A DNA stretch of 64,000 nt from positions 62,001 through 126,000 of the forward strand of contig ML986603.1 in assembly GCA_010094045.1 (NCBI GenBank), given 5' to 3'. This DNA is from Lojkania enalia (Eukaryota > Ascomycota > Dothideomycetes > Pleosporales). This document shows positions 46,362 through 56,854 of this stretch, piece after piece. Made by a program: the position numbers and the translations under genes. Position 1 is the first letter of the stretch. The number at the start of each line of letters is the position of its first letter. Under the pieces are notes generated by a model, which saw only the letters and a program-made list of their open reading frames with translations, made no database searches and had not been told where the DNA came from.

Positions 46362-46982
46362 CTACAGTTGAGCCTTTCGCAGCGTAATGGCGAACCCTGT
46401 CAAAATATCTTGTGGATGTCGACCTCGTATCACTATGGGCAGAGTTCCTTTACCAGAGCACGTGGTGATGAGACTCTCTTCTAGATGTAGGTCACGACGA
46501 AAGGCCATTAGCAATGCCGATATCATTGTGTATGCGATATTGGTCTCAGTAATGCTAGTATGGTCGATTGTCACTCGAAGGATGTAAAGATAATCCAAAC
46601 TTCCGATTTCCGGACAACGTGTAATTCCAATCTTGTAGGCGACGGCCTGAATGTCGATGACCTTGATGACTGCTCTGAAGCTAATAAGGTGGAGGCCATA
46701 CTGTATCTCCAGTTGTTTCAATTTTCTATCAGTACCATGGCCGACCATAATCACCGGTAATTTGATAGCTATACCAGACAGCTAAGTTGTATGCGAAACA
46801 AACATACTAATAACATCAAAGGGACGACTCGATAGGTATTGGAAAATGTCTAACCATATTCGGATATCGGGTATCGCTTTGCTAGTTTGTGCGAGAACAT
46901 CGAAACCTCCTTCCGAGGTCAAAGGAGGCCATATGTGGGCGAAACGGCTACCTAAGCATCCCAAGAACGAGAAGGTCTGCAT
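46362..46982 (-). pseudogene. Truncated Gfd2/YDR514C-like nuclease-fold domain
   Basis: The frame from an ATG at 46982 to a stop at 46362 is open except for one in-frame TAG at 46782-46784. Downstream of it, VIMVGHGTDRKLKQL, KVIDIQAVAYKIG and DHTSITETNIAYTM match the late blocks of the Gfd2/YDR514C C-terminal domain, an RNase H-like DEDD exonuclease fold (H-G-D, D-Q and H-N-D type positions). The early block with the first catalytic Asp-x-Glu is missing, and nothing upstream supplies it. The TAG may be removed by a 39-nt in-frame intron (GTATGT...TATAG), which is short for this genome. It is either a decayed gene or a very short-intron gene that is N-terminally truncated. Confidence 0.4.
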
Positions 46983-47237
46983 CCTAATCGCCAATCAATA
47001 AATTAGCTGAACATTCCATTCGAATTTTGATGTTAGGATAGGTGTTCAACTTATTCTACTGACCAAACTAGCATTTAGCGGTCAGATGTAGATCACAATA
47101 ATCTCACGCCATATTACCCCACTTCGGCTGTAAAACGGGCAAATCTCACCCATACATGTACGCATCAGAACTTTGATCCCGGTCACTACATTGCAAGGTT
47201 AAGTCACATCTTCCTCTCACTGATCTCCGTCCCGAAT

Positions 47238-48920
47238 ATGGATATAAACCCAGCTGAATATCCTTATGATCTTGGCACCTATGGTCGCCCAGTGACCACC
47301 AAAAACGAAGTGGGACAGACATGGTTCAACAGAGGCCTTATCTGGAGCTACGCTTTTCATCATGAAGAGGCCGTAAGATGCTTTGAAAGGACTATTGCTG
47401 CCGACTCAAAATGCTCAATTGCGTATTGGGGTTTGGCCTTCGCCCTTGGGCCGAACTACAACAAACCGTGGGAGATGTTTGATGAGGAAGAACTCAGATC
47501 AACCCTAAGTCGAATAAGAAAGGCAATCAAAGATGCGCAGGAGTATGCTTCGGCTGCAACGCTGGTGGAACAAGCACTCATTGATGCGATAAAAGAGCGC
47601 ATTCCCTCAGAACTGTCTGAACTGGCATACCGCGCTTCCAACGAGGCATATGCTGCAGCAATGGGAACGGTTTATCAAAAATTCCCTGACGATTTGGACA
47701 TTGCCAGCCTGTACGCCGATGCATTGATGAATCTCTCTGCTTGGAATTTGTGGGATCTACACACTGGAGAACCCATCCCAGGAGCCCGCTCACTCGAGGC
47801 AAAATCGGTGCTTGATACCGCTTTGGGCCAGGAAGGCGCATATAGTCATCCGGGTTTACTACACAGCTATATTCACCTTATGGAAATGTCCAAGACCCCC
47901 GAAGCTGCCCTTGTTGCAGCAGACCACCTGCGCGGGCTCGTTCCTGACGCCGGCCATCTAGAGCACATGCCATCGCACCTCGATGTTTTAGTTGGCGATT
48001 ATCGACGGGCTATCGCGTCAAACGCGGATGGCTGTCGCGCAGATGAGCTGTACCTCGCTAAATACGGCGGAGACAACTTTTACACATTCTATAGGCTCCA
48101 TAATTATCACTCATTGATATATGCCGCCATGTTTGCGGGACAATTTCAGGTTTCGATTGACACTGTCACCAGACTAGAAGCATCTTTGCCTGAATCACTT
48201 CTCCGGATTGAGAGTCCACCTATGGCAGACTGGCTTGAGAGCTGGGTATCTGTTCGAGTACATGTTCTGGTGCGTTTTGGGCGCTGGAAAGACATCATCA
48301 GGATGAAACTGCCTGAGGATCAGCAACTGTACTCGGTGACAACGGCAATGCTCCACTATGGCAGGGGAGTAGCATATGCTGCAACTGGGGATGTGAAGAA
48401 TGCGGAAAAGGAGCGAGATCTACTGTATGCCGCAGTTGATCGAGTTCAGCCTTCCCGTATTGCACATGATTTCCCTAATAAAAGCAAAGTAGTTCTACAA
48501 GTTGCCAAAGCCATGCTGGACGGCGAGCTAGAATATCGGAAAGGGAACTATGACTTGGCATTCCAGCATCTCCGAACATCCATCGAACGTGACGATAGCC
48601 TCGTCTACGCCGAGCCTTGGCCTTGGATGCAGCCAACCAGGCATGCTTATGCGGCCCTGTTAATGGAGCAAGGACGGGTCGAAGAAGCGCTGGAGGCATA
48701 TGCCGCAGACCTTGGATTCGATGAGACACTACCCAGAGCCCGCCAACATCCAAACAATGTCTGGGCTCTTCATGGTTTCCACGAGTGTCTAGTGAAGCTT
48801 GGCCGGACAGAGGAAGCGAAGATCATCAAGCAACAGTTGACCCTTGCGACGGCTGTGGCAGATGTAACGGTGAAGGCCTCTTGTTACTGTCGTGGTGCTG
48901 GTGGAGTCGTTAAAGGTTAA
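47238..48920 (+). CDS. Tetratricopeptide-repeat protein, intronless
   Basis: This single exon encodes 560 aa and has the ATG in AATATGGAT context. TPR-like helix pairs are spread over the length. The first is at about 25-60 (WFNRGLIWSYAFHHEEAVRCFERTI), with others near 290-330 and 385-540 (RGVAYAATGDVKNAEKE, YRKGNYDLAFQHLRTSI, LMEQGRVEEALEAY). A conserved His-rich block in the middle (LLHSYIHLMEMS... and HLEHMPSHLDVLVGDY) marks this as the long TPR family shared by many bacteria and fungi, whose function is unknown. The His cluster could bind metal. There is no signal peptide or membrane helix. The lack of introns in an intron-rich neighbourhood and the family's bacterial spread are compatible with ancient transfer, but do not prove it. 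Confidence 0.88.
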   Translation: MDINPAEYPYDLGTYGRPVTTKNEVGQTWFNRGLIWSYAFHHEEAVRCFERTIAADSKCSIAYWGLAFALGPNYNKPWEMFDEEELRSTLSRIRKAIKDAQEYASAATLVEQALIDAIKERIPSELSELAYRASNEAYAAAMGTVYQKFPDDLDIASLYADALMNLSAWNLWDLHTGEPIPGARSLEAKSVLDTALGQEGAYSHPGLLHSYIHLMEMSKTPEAALVAADHLRGLVPDAGHLEHMPSHLDVLVGDYRRAIASNADGCRADELYLAKYGGDNFYTFYRLHNYHSLIYAAMFAGQFQVSIDTVTRLEASLPESLLRIESPPMADWLESWVSVRVHVLVRFGRWKDIIRMKLPEDQQLYSVTTAMLHYGRGVAYAATGDVKNAEKERDLLYAAVDRVQPSRIAHDFPNKSKVVLQVAKAMLDGELEYRKGNYDLAFQHLRTSIERDDSLVYAEPWPWMQPTRHAYAALLMEQGRVEEALEAYAADLGFDETLPRARQHPNNVWALHGFHECLVKLGRTEEAKIIKQQLTLATAVADVTVKASCYCRGAGGVVKG

Positions 48921-50212
48921 TGCGTGCCCATAGACACGTACTCACTGCTGGGGTATGTTTTGCCATTCCCAACATCTCCACTCCAAGCGATTATTACTTC
49001 AGAAGGTTACGAAAATTTTAGCGGCCCATGTAGCAATCCACAGCTGGTAACAAATGATAAGATCCACATATGCTACAATAGAGATTATATTTATTCATTT
49101 ATGACATGCAATCTAAGTGCTACAACAACCACAATAACTATTTGCACTCATTTCATTCTTGAGTATGTCCTGCCGCCGTCACACGACGTGTGAAGGAACT
49201 ATTATGATCACATTTATCTACACAGGATGGCGCTTTTAAATTCCATGATGAACTCCGACCAATCCAGAATGTAATTATTGTTCATTCCCAATCTTCCCGG
49301 ATTGTCATCTTTGAAATAGCGTGGATATCGGGGAAAAGCATTGAGAGCTACGTAAGATCTACACGATCGCCACGTGGGCCTACCCTAGCAGCATGGATGT
49401 GGAATAGGTCGTCGCGCCTATTCATCGGCAGATTGTTTCAAAATTCCTTAAGGTTTATGGCTTCGGAGGTTGTCACCCTTACAAGAGGAAAAGCCGTGAT
49501 GATCCTAATTATCAAATGCCAAGGCCATCATGGGGCCTTCGCTAGTTATTCGCGACCCGCGCGGAAAAGATCCAAGGTCCCTCATTGGTCAGAAAAGCTA
49601 GCCGATGTACGCCGATGCTTGGGCAAACTGATTGCCGACGCCCATTATAACTCCCTACCAGACACGCAGGAATATAGAGTATGCAATTAGATAATTTAAC
49701 AGTGCTTGGACGTGGTCCACTCCAGCCATTTAAATATCAATATCCTTTCCGTGATATCAATAAAACGTTTCTTTGCTATCTAGTCGTGATGAAAAGCATG
49801 TCACAATTACACATCGCGTTTCGATTCTCAAAGTACTCTCGATCCGTTTAGAAGCATGGCACATCCTTGTTCCAGCTCCGGAGTATGAACCTAGGTATGG
49901 CGTGCAGCAAGAGGCGCTGGACCCAAATAGTGGAAACGATTGCCACATCTTTAAATGACCCTTGAACGCTGCGCGGAGTATTTGCCATTTTGGAAGAACT
50001 CCTAGACACTAGTGTCCCGAGTTCTCTCAACCATGCTCTCCCTTTGCTGCTCAAGTGAAGGAACTGAGGGTCCCATGTTTGGGCCGTTATGCTTCTGCTT
50101 TGAAGATTTAGTATTTCCTTATCTTTTTTATCTTTTCTTTTTTTTATTCTAGCGAGTTTCTCACATACAACTTTCGTGTTAATTTCGTCCCTTCTGAAGA
50201 AACGCAGCCACA
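48921..50212. other. 1.3 kb intergenic, AT-rich
   Basis: No gene, RNA or repeat is recognised. It includes the 3' flank of the TPR gene and the promoter of the downstream rhodopsin-domain gene, with a T-rich tract near 50110-50150. Confidence 0.5.
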
Positions 50213-51703
50213 ATGACTGACGACCGTGGCCCTGAACTCCGTGCGGTAGGTTACGAGAAAATGGATTCCAGAACTTGTTGACTGATGAGTTTAGACGTGC
50301 ATGTCATTTGTCATTCTAGCATTGATATCCGTTCTCCTTCGAATATATGTCCGCCTTCACATAGTGAAGGCCTTTGGTTGGGATGATGCTTGGATGGTTG
50401 TTGCGATGGTAGGCTTTTCGCAATCCTCTATCTGATAAGAATGTAGTGACATTATGGGTAGCTTAGCTTCATTATGTTTACCACAACTGCCATCGGCGGG
50501 GTTCACTATGGTACTGGACGTCACATGGCGGAGCTAAGCGATGAAAACATATTCATGGCGATGAGAGTAAGTGAGCCATTGCATAGCAATCGGTTTTCTG
50601 CGCTAGTCGATTGACAATTCGTTCTAGTACTGGTGGCTCTGCTATATCTCCTATTGCATATCTATGGTAAGAAAGACTTCCTTCGGCGGCATATCTCGAC
50701 TAGCAAATTGCGGTTCTGACTTGGTCGTTACCTCTTTTTCCTACTCCAGCACATAAATAATATCGAAGCTAATTCATTTACCCTCATAGATATCCGTTAA
50801 AGTATCTATTGGCCTATTCTTGCTGCGCGTGACCGTCTCGCGAGTTCACCGGTGGATTATATATATTGCCATGGGTGCAACAGCTGTCACTGGCTCCGTA
50901 TTCTTCTTTGCAACTCTCCTCCAGTGTAACCCAATCTCGTATTTCTGGGACAAGAGCCAGCCAGGCACTTGCTTGAACATGGATGTCATCATCGGGTTGA
51001 CTTTTTGGTACAGCGCAGTCAGTGCTCTGTGCGACTTCACATTTGGGCTGTTACCGGTATTCTTAGTATGGAGGTTGAACATGGACAGGAGGACGAAAAT
51101 TGCGCTTGTACCCCTTTTGAGCATGGGTTGCGTGTAAGAGTTACGCTTTCTTCATCATATTTTCGTGGCTAACCATTGATTTGTTCTAGCGCCAGCACGG
51201 CCGTCCTTGTCCGCATGGCCTTTGTTACGAAGTTTCGTAGTCCAGATTTCCTCTACGATACGGTCGACATTGCAATATGGAGTGATATTGAGCAAGGCCT
51301 CGCGATTACAGCTGGTAGTCTTGCAACCCTTCGACCGCTATATCGGATGGCATCCCAGCGGCTAGGATGGTCGAATTCCGACACAAATCGGAAGCCGACC
51401 GCTGAAACGCCACGTAAAAAGCCTTCAAATCGTCCATTCGGCCTGTCAACGTTTTCAAGGAACGGAGCGAGGTCCTCAGATGAAGAATACGCATTAAGAA
51501 ATGCCCGGCCCATACAACTTCGAGATGACTTAATCATGGACAGCAGCGAAGAAAAGGGCGGGAAAGGCTTTCAATCATGGGAAGTTCAGGTCGGAGACGA
51601 CAAGAATAGAGAAGAATTGAGTGCAAATACGGGAAACGGAGGAATCACAATCACAAGGCAGATGGATGTGTATCAAAACTCGGAATCAGAAATCAACAAA
51701 TGA
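50213..51703 (+). CDS. Fungal rhodopsin-domain (SAT4/PTH11-like) membrane protein
   Basis: I model six exons: 50213-50245, 50295-50408, 50462-50566, 50628-50666, 50790-51133 and 51190-51703 (382 aa). Two exons are very short (33 and 39 nt). The introns are 49, 53, 61, 123 and 56 nt. The spliced protein has seven hydrophobic helices (about 12-270) with family landmarks: FGWDDAWMVVAM in the first loop, KVSIGLFLLRV, an LLQCNPISYFWDKS loop with Cys and Trp, and a paired Cys in PGTCLN. A conserved DFTFGLLPVFLVW helix and IWSDIEQGLAITAGSLATLRP close the domain. A basic, Ser-rich cytoplasmic tail of about 110 residues follows. The WDD motif is typical for this family, whose best-known member PTH11 senses surface cues; the role here is unknown. 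Confidence 0.9.
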
Positions 51704-51756
51704 TTATAGAAACCACAACATAGGAATACAAAGTATCCAATGTATCCGTTGAAATG

Positions 51757-53184
51757 CTAATGGCTCGTTGCGGGACCGTATTTGGCTCGTAATATTTCCT
51801 CCATTTGAATCCTCTCGAGTTTACCTTGGTTCTCAGTTTGGCGACTAAGCGCTAGTTGGGCTTGACCAAATTCCTCCTGGGGCTTCGTTTCGGGCTTTAA
51901 CTCGCCGATTGCGCTCCTTGAGGTATCCTCCACATTTTTCTTATCTTTGTCTACGGCTCTCGGCATATCGGCAGTCTGATTCTTGTTTGACGCGACTAGA
52001 ACTTTTCCGGTCGGCACCAAGTCTCCATGGTACGGTTTTTGCGTGTTCACAATCGCCTCTTTATTAACCCTCCATAACCCTCCTTCTGGGTCCACATTGA
52101 AAGAACTCTCGTCTACTGCAGAGAGCTTATCGAATACTTTGTCATCGTTTAGCTTTTGAAAGAAGATTCTTTTCCACACGACGCCCTTTTCCTCCTCTTC
52201 CCGCCTCATCTGGCGCTGGCCCTCTTCAATAATCGACTTTTCGTCCGCTACCCTTTTCATATCACTCCTATTCATAGCATCAATGACTTTTCCCCATGCT
52301 CTTCTCGTCTCCCAGGGATCCTGCTCCTGTCTGTTTGGGATGTCCATTTTAGCTGAACCCAAGACATCCACGTCGTATGTTTCGAGTTGTTCGCCGGTTC
52401 TTGCGTCTAAAATCGTGAATGAACGGTTCCACTGGCCCTCTATGGTATAAATATCCTCTGACGGCTTGTCGACATGATACACACGAGCTGCAAGTCCATT
52501 CTTCGTGCCCCCAGAGATAATCCCTTTTCCTTCAAACTTTACCTCAGAGATAAACCCCGTCGAACACGAGATTGAATACTTTCCACTCAACTCCGGATAC
52601 GGCGTCCCTGTCAGCACACCCTTGATCTTGACATTCGGCACCGGGATCAGATAATCCTCCTCATACTCGTCGATATGTAGAATTGCGTATCCTTTCTGTT
52701 TGATACCCACACTCCCTGAGAATGTAATCTCTTGACACGTGAACCCTTCGGCTCTTATTCCGTGCTTATCATTCCAGAGATAGCAAGCAGTGATGGGTGG
52801 ATGGTGGCTCACTTGTTCAGAAACTAGTCTTGTTTCACCAACATCTTCATCATTGAATGAGCCGAAGAACAGTTCCCCGAGAAATGCATTTAAGGGTTTC
52901 TTGATGCCTTCGAATTCCTTGCGCCCGGCATATTGCTGGTTCTTGAGGGAGCCTAGAAACCACTTTAGGACTCTTAGTATGCGCTCCTCGGGAGTAGATG
53001 CGAGTGCGGGTGATACGAAGAGACCTGGATGATCCGCCCAGTATTGTGGAAGTTCGACGGTAGAGCGTTCCGCTAGGACAAAAGGCGGAGCTGTAATGTT
53101 GGACAGGTCTCCCTGAATCGTTGAGATACTCGCCAAGAACTCCCTTAAAGTAGACCGGTTCGAAGAAATAGAATTATCCGACAT
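51757..53184 (-). CDS. Oxysterol-binding protein, Kes1/Osh4 type
   Basis: These lipid-transfer proteins exchange sterol for PI4P at Golgi and plasma-membrane contact zones. This single exon encodes 475 aa with the ATG at 53184. It has no PH or ankyrin domain, so it is the short Osh4-type. The lid and N-terminal helix are followed by the ligand-binding barrel. The OSBP fingerprint EQVSHHPP lies at about residues 123-130, with the two His that bind the PI4P headgroup. Other conserved parts are NAFLGELFFGSF, ITFSGSVGIKQKG and a late WxxxW-type EGQWNRSFTILD. The C-terminus (about 400-475) is charged and low in complexity. It is divergent from the asparaginase gene, 582 bp apart. Confidence 0.95.
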   Translation of the reverse strand: MSDNSISSNRSTLREFLASISTIQGDLSNITAPPFVLAERSTVELPQYWADHPGLFVSPALASTPEERILRVLKWFLGSLKNQQYAGRKEFEGIKKPLNAFLGELFFGSFNDEDVGETRLVSEQVSHHPPITACYLWNDKHGIRAEGFTCQEITFSGSVGIKQKGYAILHIDEYEEDYLIPVPNVKIKGVLTGTPYPELSGKYSISCSTGFISEVKFEGKGIISGGTKNGLAARVYHVDKPSEDIYTIEGQWNRSFTILDARTGEQLETYDVDVLGSAKMDIPNRQEQDPWETRRAWGKVIDAMNRSDMKRVADEKSIIEEGQRQMRREEEEKGVVWKRIFFQKLNDDKVFDKLSAVDESSFNVDPEGGLWRVNKEAIVNTQKPYHGDLVPTGKVLVASNKNQTADMPRAVDKDKKNVEDTSRSAIGELKPETKPQEEFGQAQLALSRQTENQGKLERIQMEEILRAKYGPATSH

Positions 53185-53766
53185 AGCGGTATTGGCGCAA
53201 ACTTATGTATAGCCATCTTCAACCTTGCGTTCCCTGAGATTGTGGACCACGATACTCCAAACGTGCCGTTTAGTCTATGACGTAGGCTATTTGTGGGTGT
53301 CTATATTCTTCCGCAGCCCGCCGTCCTGGATAGCGGGCCATTGGCGAACTTACCGAGAACATGTTAGAGGTCTTGGCCGCGTGGATGGATTATGCAGGTG
53401 TGGATTAGCATCACTGATAACGGCCGCGACCATCACCTTTGTGCCTGTTCTCTTACATAAAAAGCAAAGATTGTTGCTCTACTCGTAATGAGTCGTGCTT
53501 ATTGACGGCGGAGATAGACGATGGCGTTTCCTTGGCAGAACGTGGACCACACGCGGGTTGTACAGAAGAGGAGAAGGCTAGGCACAAAATACATGCTTGC
53601 GAAGGATTTGGACGGAAGAGGGGAAGATAACAGTCTTGGTGAATGAGACTGAATAGGACGATGCCGAGCAAATGCTGTAGGGAGGTATAAATAATTGAGG
53701 AAGCTCGATCCCGAAGAATATCTATTCTACTCTTCCAGTTATCTCATCATCTTCTCTGCTTTCAAA
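53185..53766 (+). promoter_or_regulatory. Divergent promoter region with GATA sites and TATA box (asparaginase side)
   Basis: HGATAR hexamers occur at 53417-53422 (TGATAA), 53512-53517 (AGATAG) and 53625-53630 (AGATAA). A TATA box, TATAAATA, lies at 53686-53693, about 75 bp before the asparaginase ATG. Fungal secreted asparaginases are often under AreA nitrogen control, and these sites would fit. The hexamer is short, so chance is not excluded. Confidence 0.35.
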
Positions 53767-55027
53767 ATGCTATCCGCTCTGAACGTGTTGGGCTTATTCA
53801 CCACTCTTGCCTCGGCAGCTCCAGCAGCTGTCCCGGAGTTTCCGCATATTTTGGTAACCCGTCAAGACATCCAGACCCCTGTCAACTCCAGCCTACCCAA
53901 TGTCACAATCTTCGCTACGGGTGGCACAATCGCATCACAAGGCTCAACAAATCTCCAGACTGTAGGATACCAAATTGGACTTGGTGTTCAAGAATTGGTT
54001 GATGCCGTCCCCGAGATCCTCAACGTCTCCAATATTGCCGGATATCAGGTCTCCAATGTCGGGAGTGGTTCCATCAATGAGACAATTTCGCTAACACTAG
54101 CTCATATGATCAATGATGAGCTAGCTAAGGATGAGATTGCTGGGGTGATTATCACCCACGGAACTGATACGCTGGAGGAGACCGCATTCTTCATGGAAAG
54201 CACAGTGAACTCAAGCAAACCGGTCATCTGTGTTGGTGCAATGAGGCCTGCTACTGCATTGAGTGCTGATGGCCCGCTGAACCTGTTACAAGCGGTTACT
54301 TTGGCTGCTAGCCCTGCGGGAAGGAATAGAGGAACTATGATCACTCTGAATGAGTAAGTGTTTACGGCCTAGTCGGACTTCTGAGTTCTTGTATGCTAAT
54401 CGGTTTTAGTCGTATTGGTTCTGCTTTCTATACCGTAAGTACATAAAATTCGCAATAATACTTCAAGCACGAGCATGACAGCGTGTTAAACCCCTCCCAA
54501 AAAAAATCACTAACAGTACCTACCTTTAGACGAAGAATAACGCTAACACACTCGACACTTTCTTTTCCACGGAAGCTGGCCAACTAGGCGTCTTCATCAA
54601 TCAAGTTCCTTACTTCTTCTTTGCGCCGGCCGAGCCAGTTGGCAGGATAAAATTTGATGTTAGCGAGTTCAAGAGTCTTGCTCAAGTCGACATCATCTAT
54701 GCCCATCAGGACATGAATCCGGCACTTTTCAATGCCTCGATTGAATCCGGGGCCGATGGTATCGTCATTGCGGGCGTGGGTGCTGGTGGCACTAGTAGTA
54801 AGGCTGCTTTGGCGGCTGAGCAAGTTTACAATGCCACTGGCATTCCATTTATTTCTAGCCACCGCTCAAGCGATGGTTTTGTCCCAAATAGGGAGGATAG
54901 CTGGAGCATCGGCAGTGGCTTCTACAACCCTCAGAAGGCTAGAATCTTACTACAACTTGCGCTGACTGCCGGATATAGTGAGGATGAGATTAGGGAGGCG
55001 TTTGCAGCAAGCTACCCAATGCCTTAA
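53767..55027 (+). CDS. Secreted L-asparaginase (type II)
   Basis: This enzyme hydrolyses L-asparagine to aspartate and ammonia for nitrogen scavenging. I model three exons: 53767-54353, 54410-54434 and 54530-55027 (369 aa). The middle exon is only 25 nt, joining TLND to RIGSAFYT and then TKNNANTLDTFF, and it keeps the frame. The introns are 56 and 95 nt. A signal peptide (about 1-18, ending ASAAP) is followed by the type II core. The nucleophile Thr lies in ATGGTIAS, the second catalytic Thr-Asp pair in THGTDTLEETAFF, and substrate-loop residues around GAMRPATALSADGPLNL are conserved. Several N-glycosylation sites (NSS, NVS) fit secretion. The protein ends at the usual place for the family. 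Confidence 0.95.
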
Positions 55028-55635
55028 GCGATCGGTTATGGAATAGTAGAATGCGAAATGAGTAATGTACATAGTCGAAGAGGCAAGAGTCGAGACTCTG
55101 GTGCTCGAATTATTTAGACCTTGTATATAGACAACTAGCGAGATGATTCGTCTGAAAAAGGATAGAGTCAACACAACCTTCTCGAAAGCGTATAATCATC
55201 GATCAGTGTTTGCAAAATATGAACAGGATTTTGATAGCTCGCCTTACCTTATTCCGGAAACCACAATGATAAGGTACGTGAAATATGAGTGGCAAGAGGC
55301 AATAGCAAATTTATCGTAGCAAATTTGCCATTTATTTTGCCAAAAGTATTTAACTATAATGAATCTTCCCATGTTCATGGGCTAGTTTGAAGTAGTTCTT
55401 CGAAACTTCTTTGGGAGGGCTCCGTATTGGAGCCTTTCCTATGCGCCAAGAGATATATGCCAGCTAAATCTAGTGCTTCATTCGTTAGATCAGTGATATT
55501 TCGTGCAGGAATATTTGAGATGAAGCATGATTAGGTTACATTGGGTTTGTAGTATTTCCGTAGACCGAGACAATAGGGCGTGAGCAAGTTACTAGAATAT
55601 AAAAGGAGAGAGAAATACCATGATAAATAGATGTC
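55028..55635. other. Intergenic, AT-rich
   Basis: I see no gene in these 608 bp. It is the 3' flank of asparaginase and the 5' flank of the pseudogene. Confidence 0.5.
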
Positions 55636-56415
55636 ATGTCCATTCTTTACGCAAACGCCACAATACCGTATTCGTTAATTGGCATTAATAGTATGTGCCC
55701 TCCAAATGGCTTCGCCGATAGAATCGTTGTGGCTATTCCGGTCTCGACAAGCACCCCTTACGATATCGTTCCATTTACGGAAGTCTCTATAGCTGCCAAT
55801 CGAATTGCATCTTCGGCCTTGCGCCCATCAATATTGAGCCATAGCATTCGAGTCTTTCTCTACGCAAAAACTCTGGCAGCGCATTTAGGATTCGCGGGTA
55901 TAGAGGAAGGGAAGCTTGACCTCCTCTTTACGACCTGCATTCTTCATGACATCGGCACTACGAAGGAGTGCGACGGCCCGAAACGTTTCTAAATTGAAGA
56001 AGCCAATGCTGCGACATTACATCTGCAAGATTACAGCATCTCATTTGAAGATGCACATAAAGTGTGGGTCGCAATTGCTCTACACACATCGCCAGGTATT
56101 GCAGAACGGATCAGCGATCTTGCCAAACTGGTCCGGAAAGCCATGCCGATAGATTTTGGTAGGAGAGATGCCTAGACTACGGCCTTTGGAACCGAGAATG
56201 CGATGGACGACGGAACTATCCGACTACTAGATGAATTGCAAGGAGGTTTTGAGGAGAGGTATCCGAGGCTCGAGATCGAGAAGGTGCTGGGGGATACTGC
56301 GATTGAGCAAGCGATTAGGAGATCCCCGAAGGCGTCTGCGGCTTCATGGTCAAACAACTTGTACCAGGCCTATCTTGCTGATCCAGAGTCGAAGGGAGTG
56401 AACAAAGGGTTCTAA
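55636..56415 (+). pseudogene. Cyanamide hydratase-like HD-domain pseudogene
   Basis: Cyanamide hydratases convert cyanamide to urea with a metal-binding HD domain. The whole 260-codon frame matches the family from start to end. Blocks include IAASAL-like NRIASSALRPSILSHSIRVF, the metal motif HDIGTT and the later His of ALHTSPGIAERI. The end block is LEIEKVLGD and then a VNKGF terminus. Two nonsense codons lie in the same frame, TAA at 55990-55992 (after GPKRF, where the family usually has Glu) and TAG at 56173-56175 (after FGRRDA). No frameshift, splice pair or other length change is present. It therefore looks like a recent loss by point mutation. A truncated product or read-through is possible but unlikely to be active, since the second His block lies after the first stop. 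Confidence 0.8.
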
Positions 56416-56854
56416 GTTGCTGGAAGATTGTATCCACCTATTCAACAATATAAGTGGTATGAGAGGCTTAGCTGTGCATGATGACAAGCACATCGCGGAA
56501 ACATTGATGAATACACAGTATTTGATGGTTCTCGGTTCTAAGGTTGATAGAGGTCACGGTCTCGCGTAAGAGCCACCTGGCGGTGCAGGTGAGATGAAGC
56601 ATGGACCACCAGTATCGGCTGGCTCGTTTGATAATGAACCCTAAATGAGATCTGTCTCTTGTCCTGTAACTATAACCAGCAGCCGTCCAATGTGCAGCGC
56701 AAATCAGAGCGGCACGAAGTCATGATAACGATTCTCCCTCGCTGAACGCCTCTATTTTGTGCCATCTTGCGCAGCATTCTTCCCTGCGAACCCTATTCCT
56801 CCCAAATAGAGTCCTTGTCCTGACTTGCAGTCAACAACCAAGCAATAGCAACTC
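56416..56854. other. Intergenic, 5' flank of the GH125 gene
   Basis: I see nothing in this 439-bp gap other than promoter-like sequence. Confidence 0.5.
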
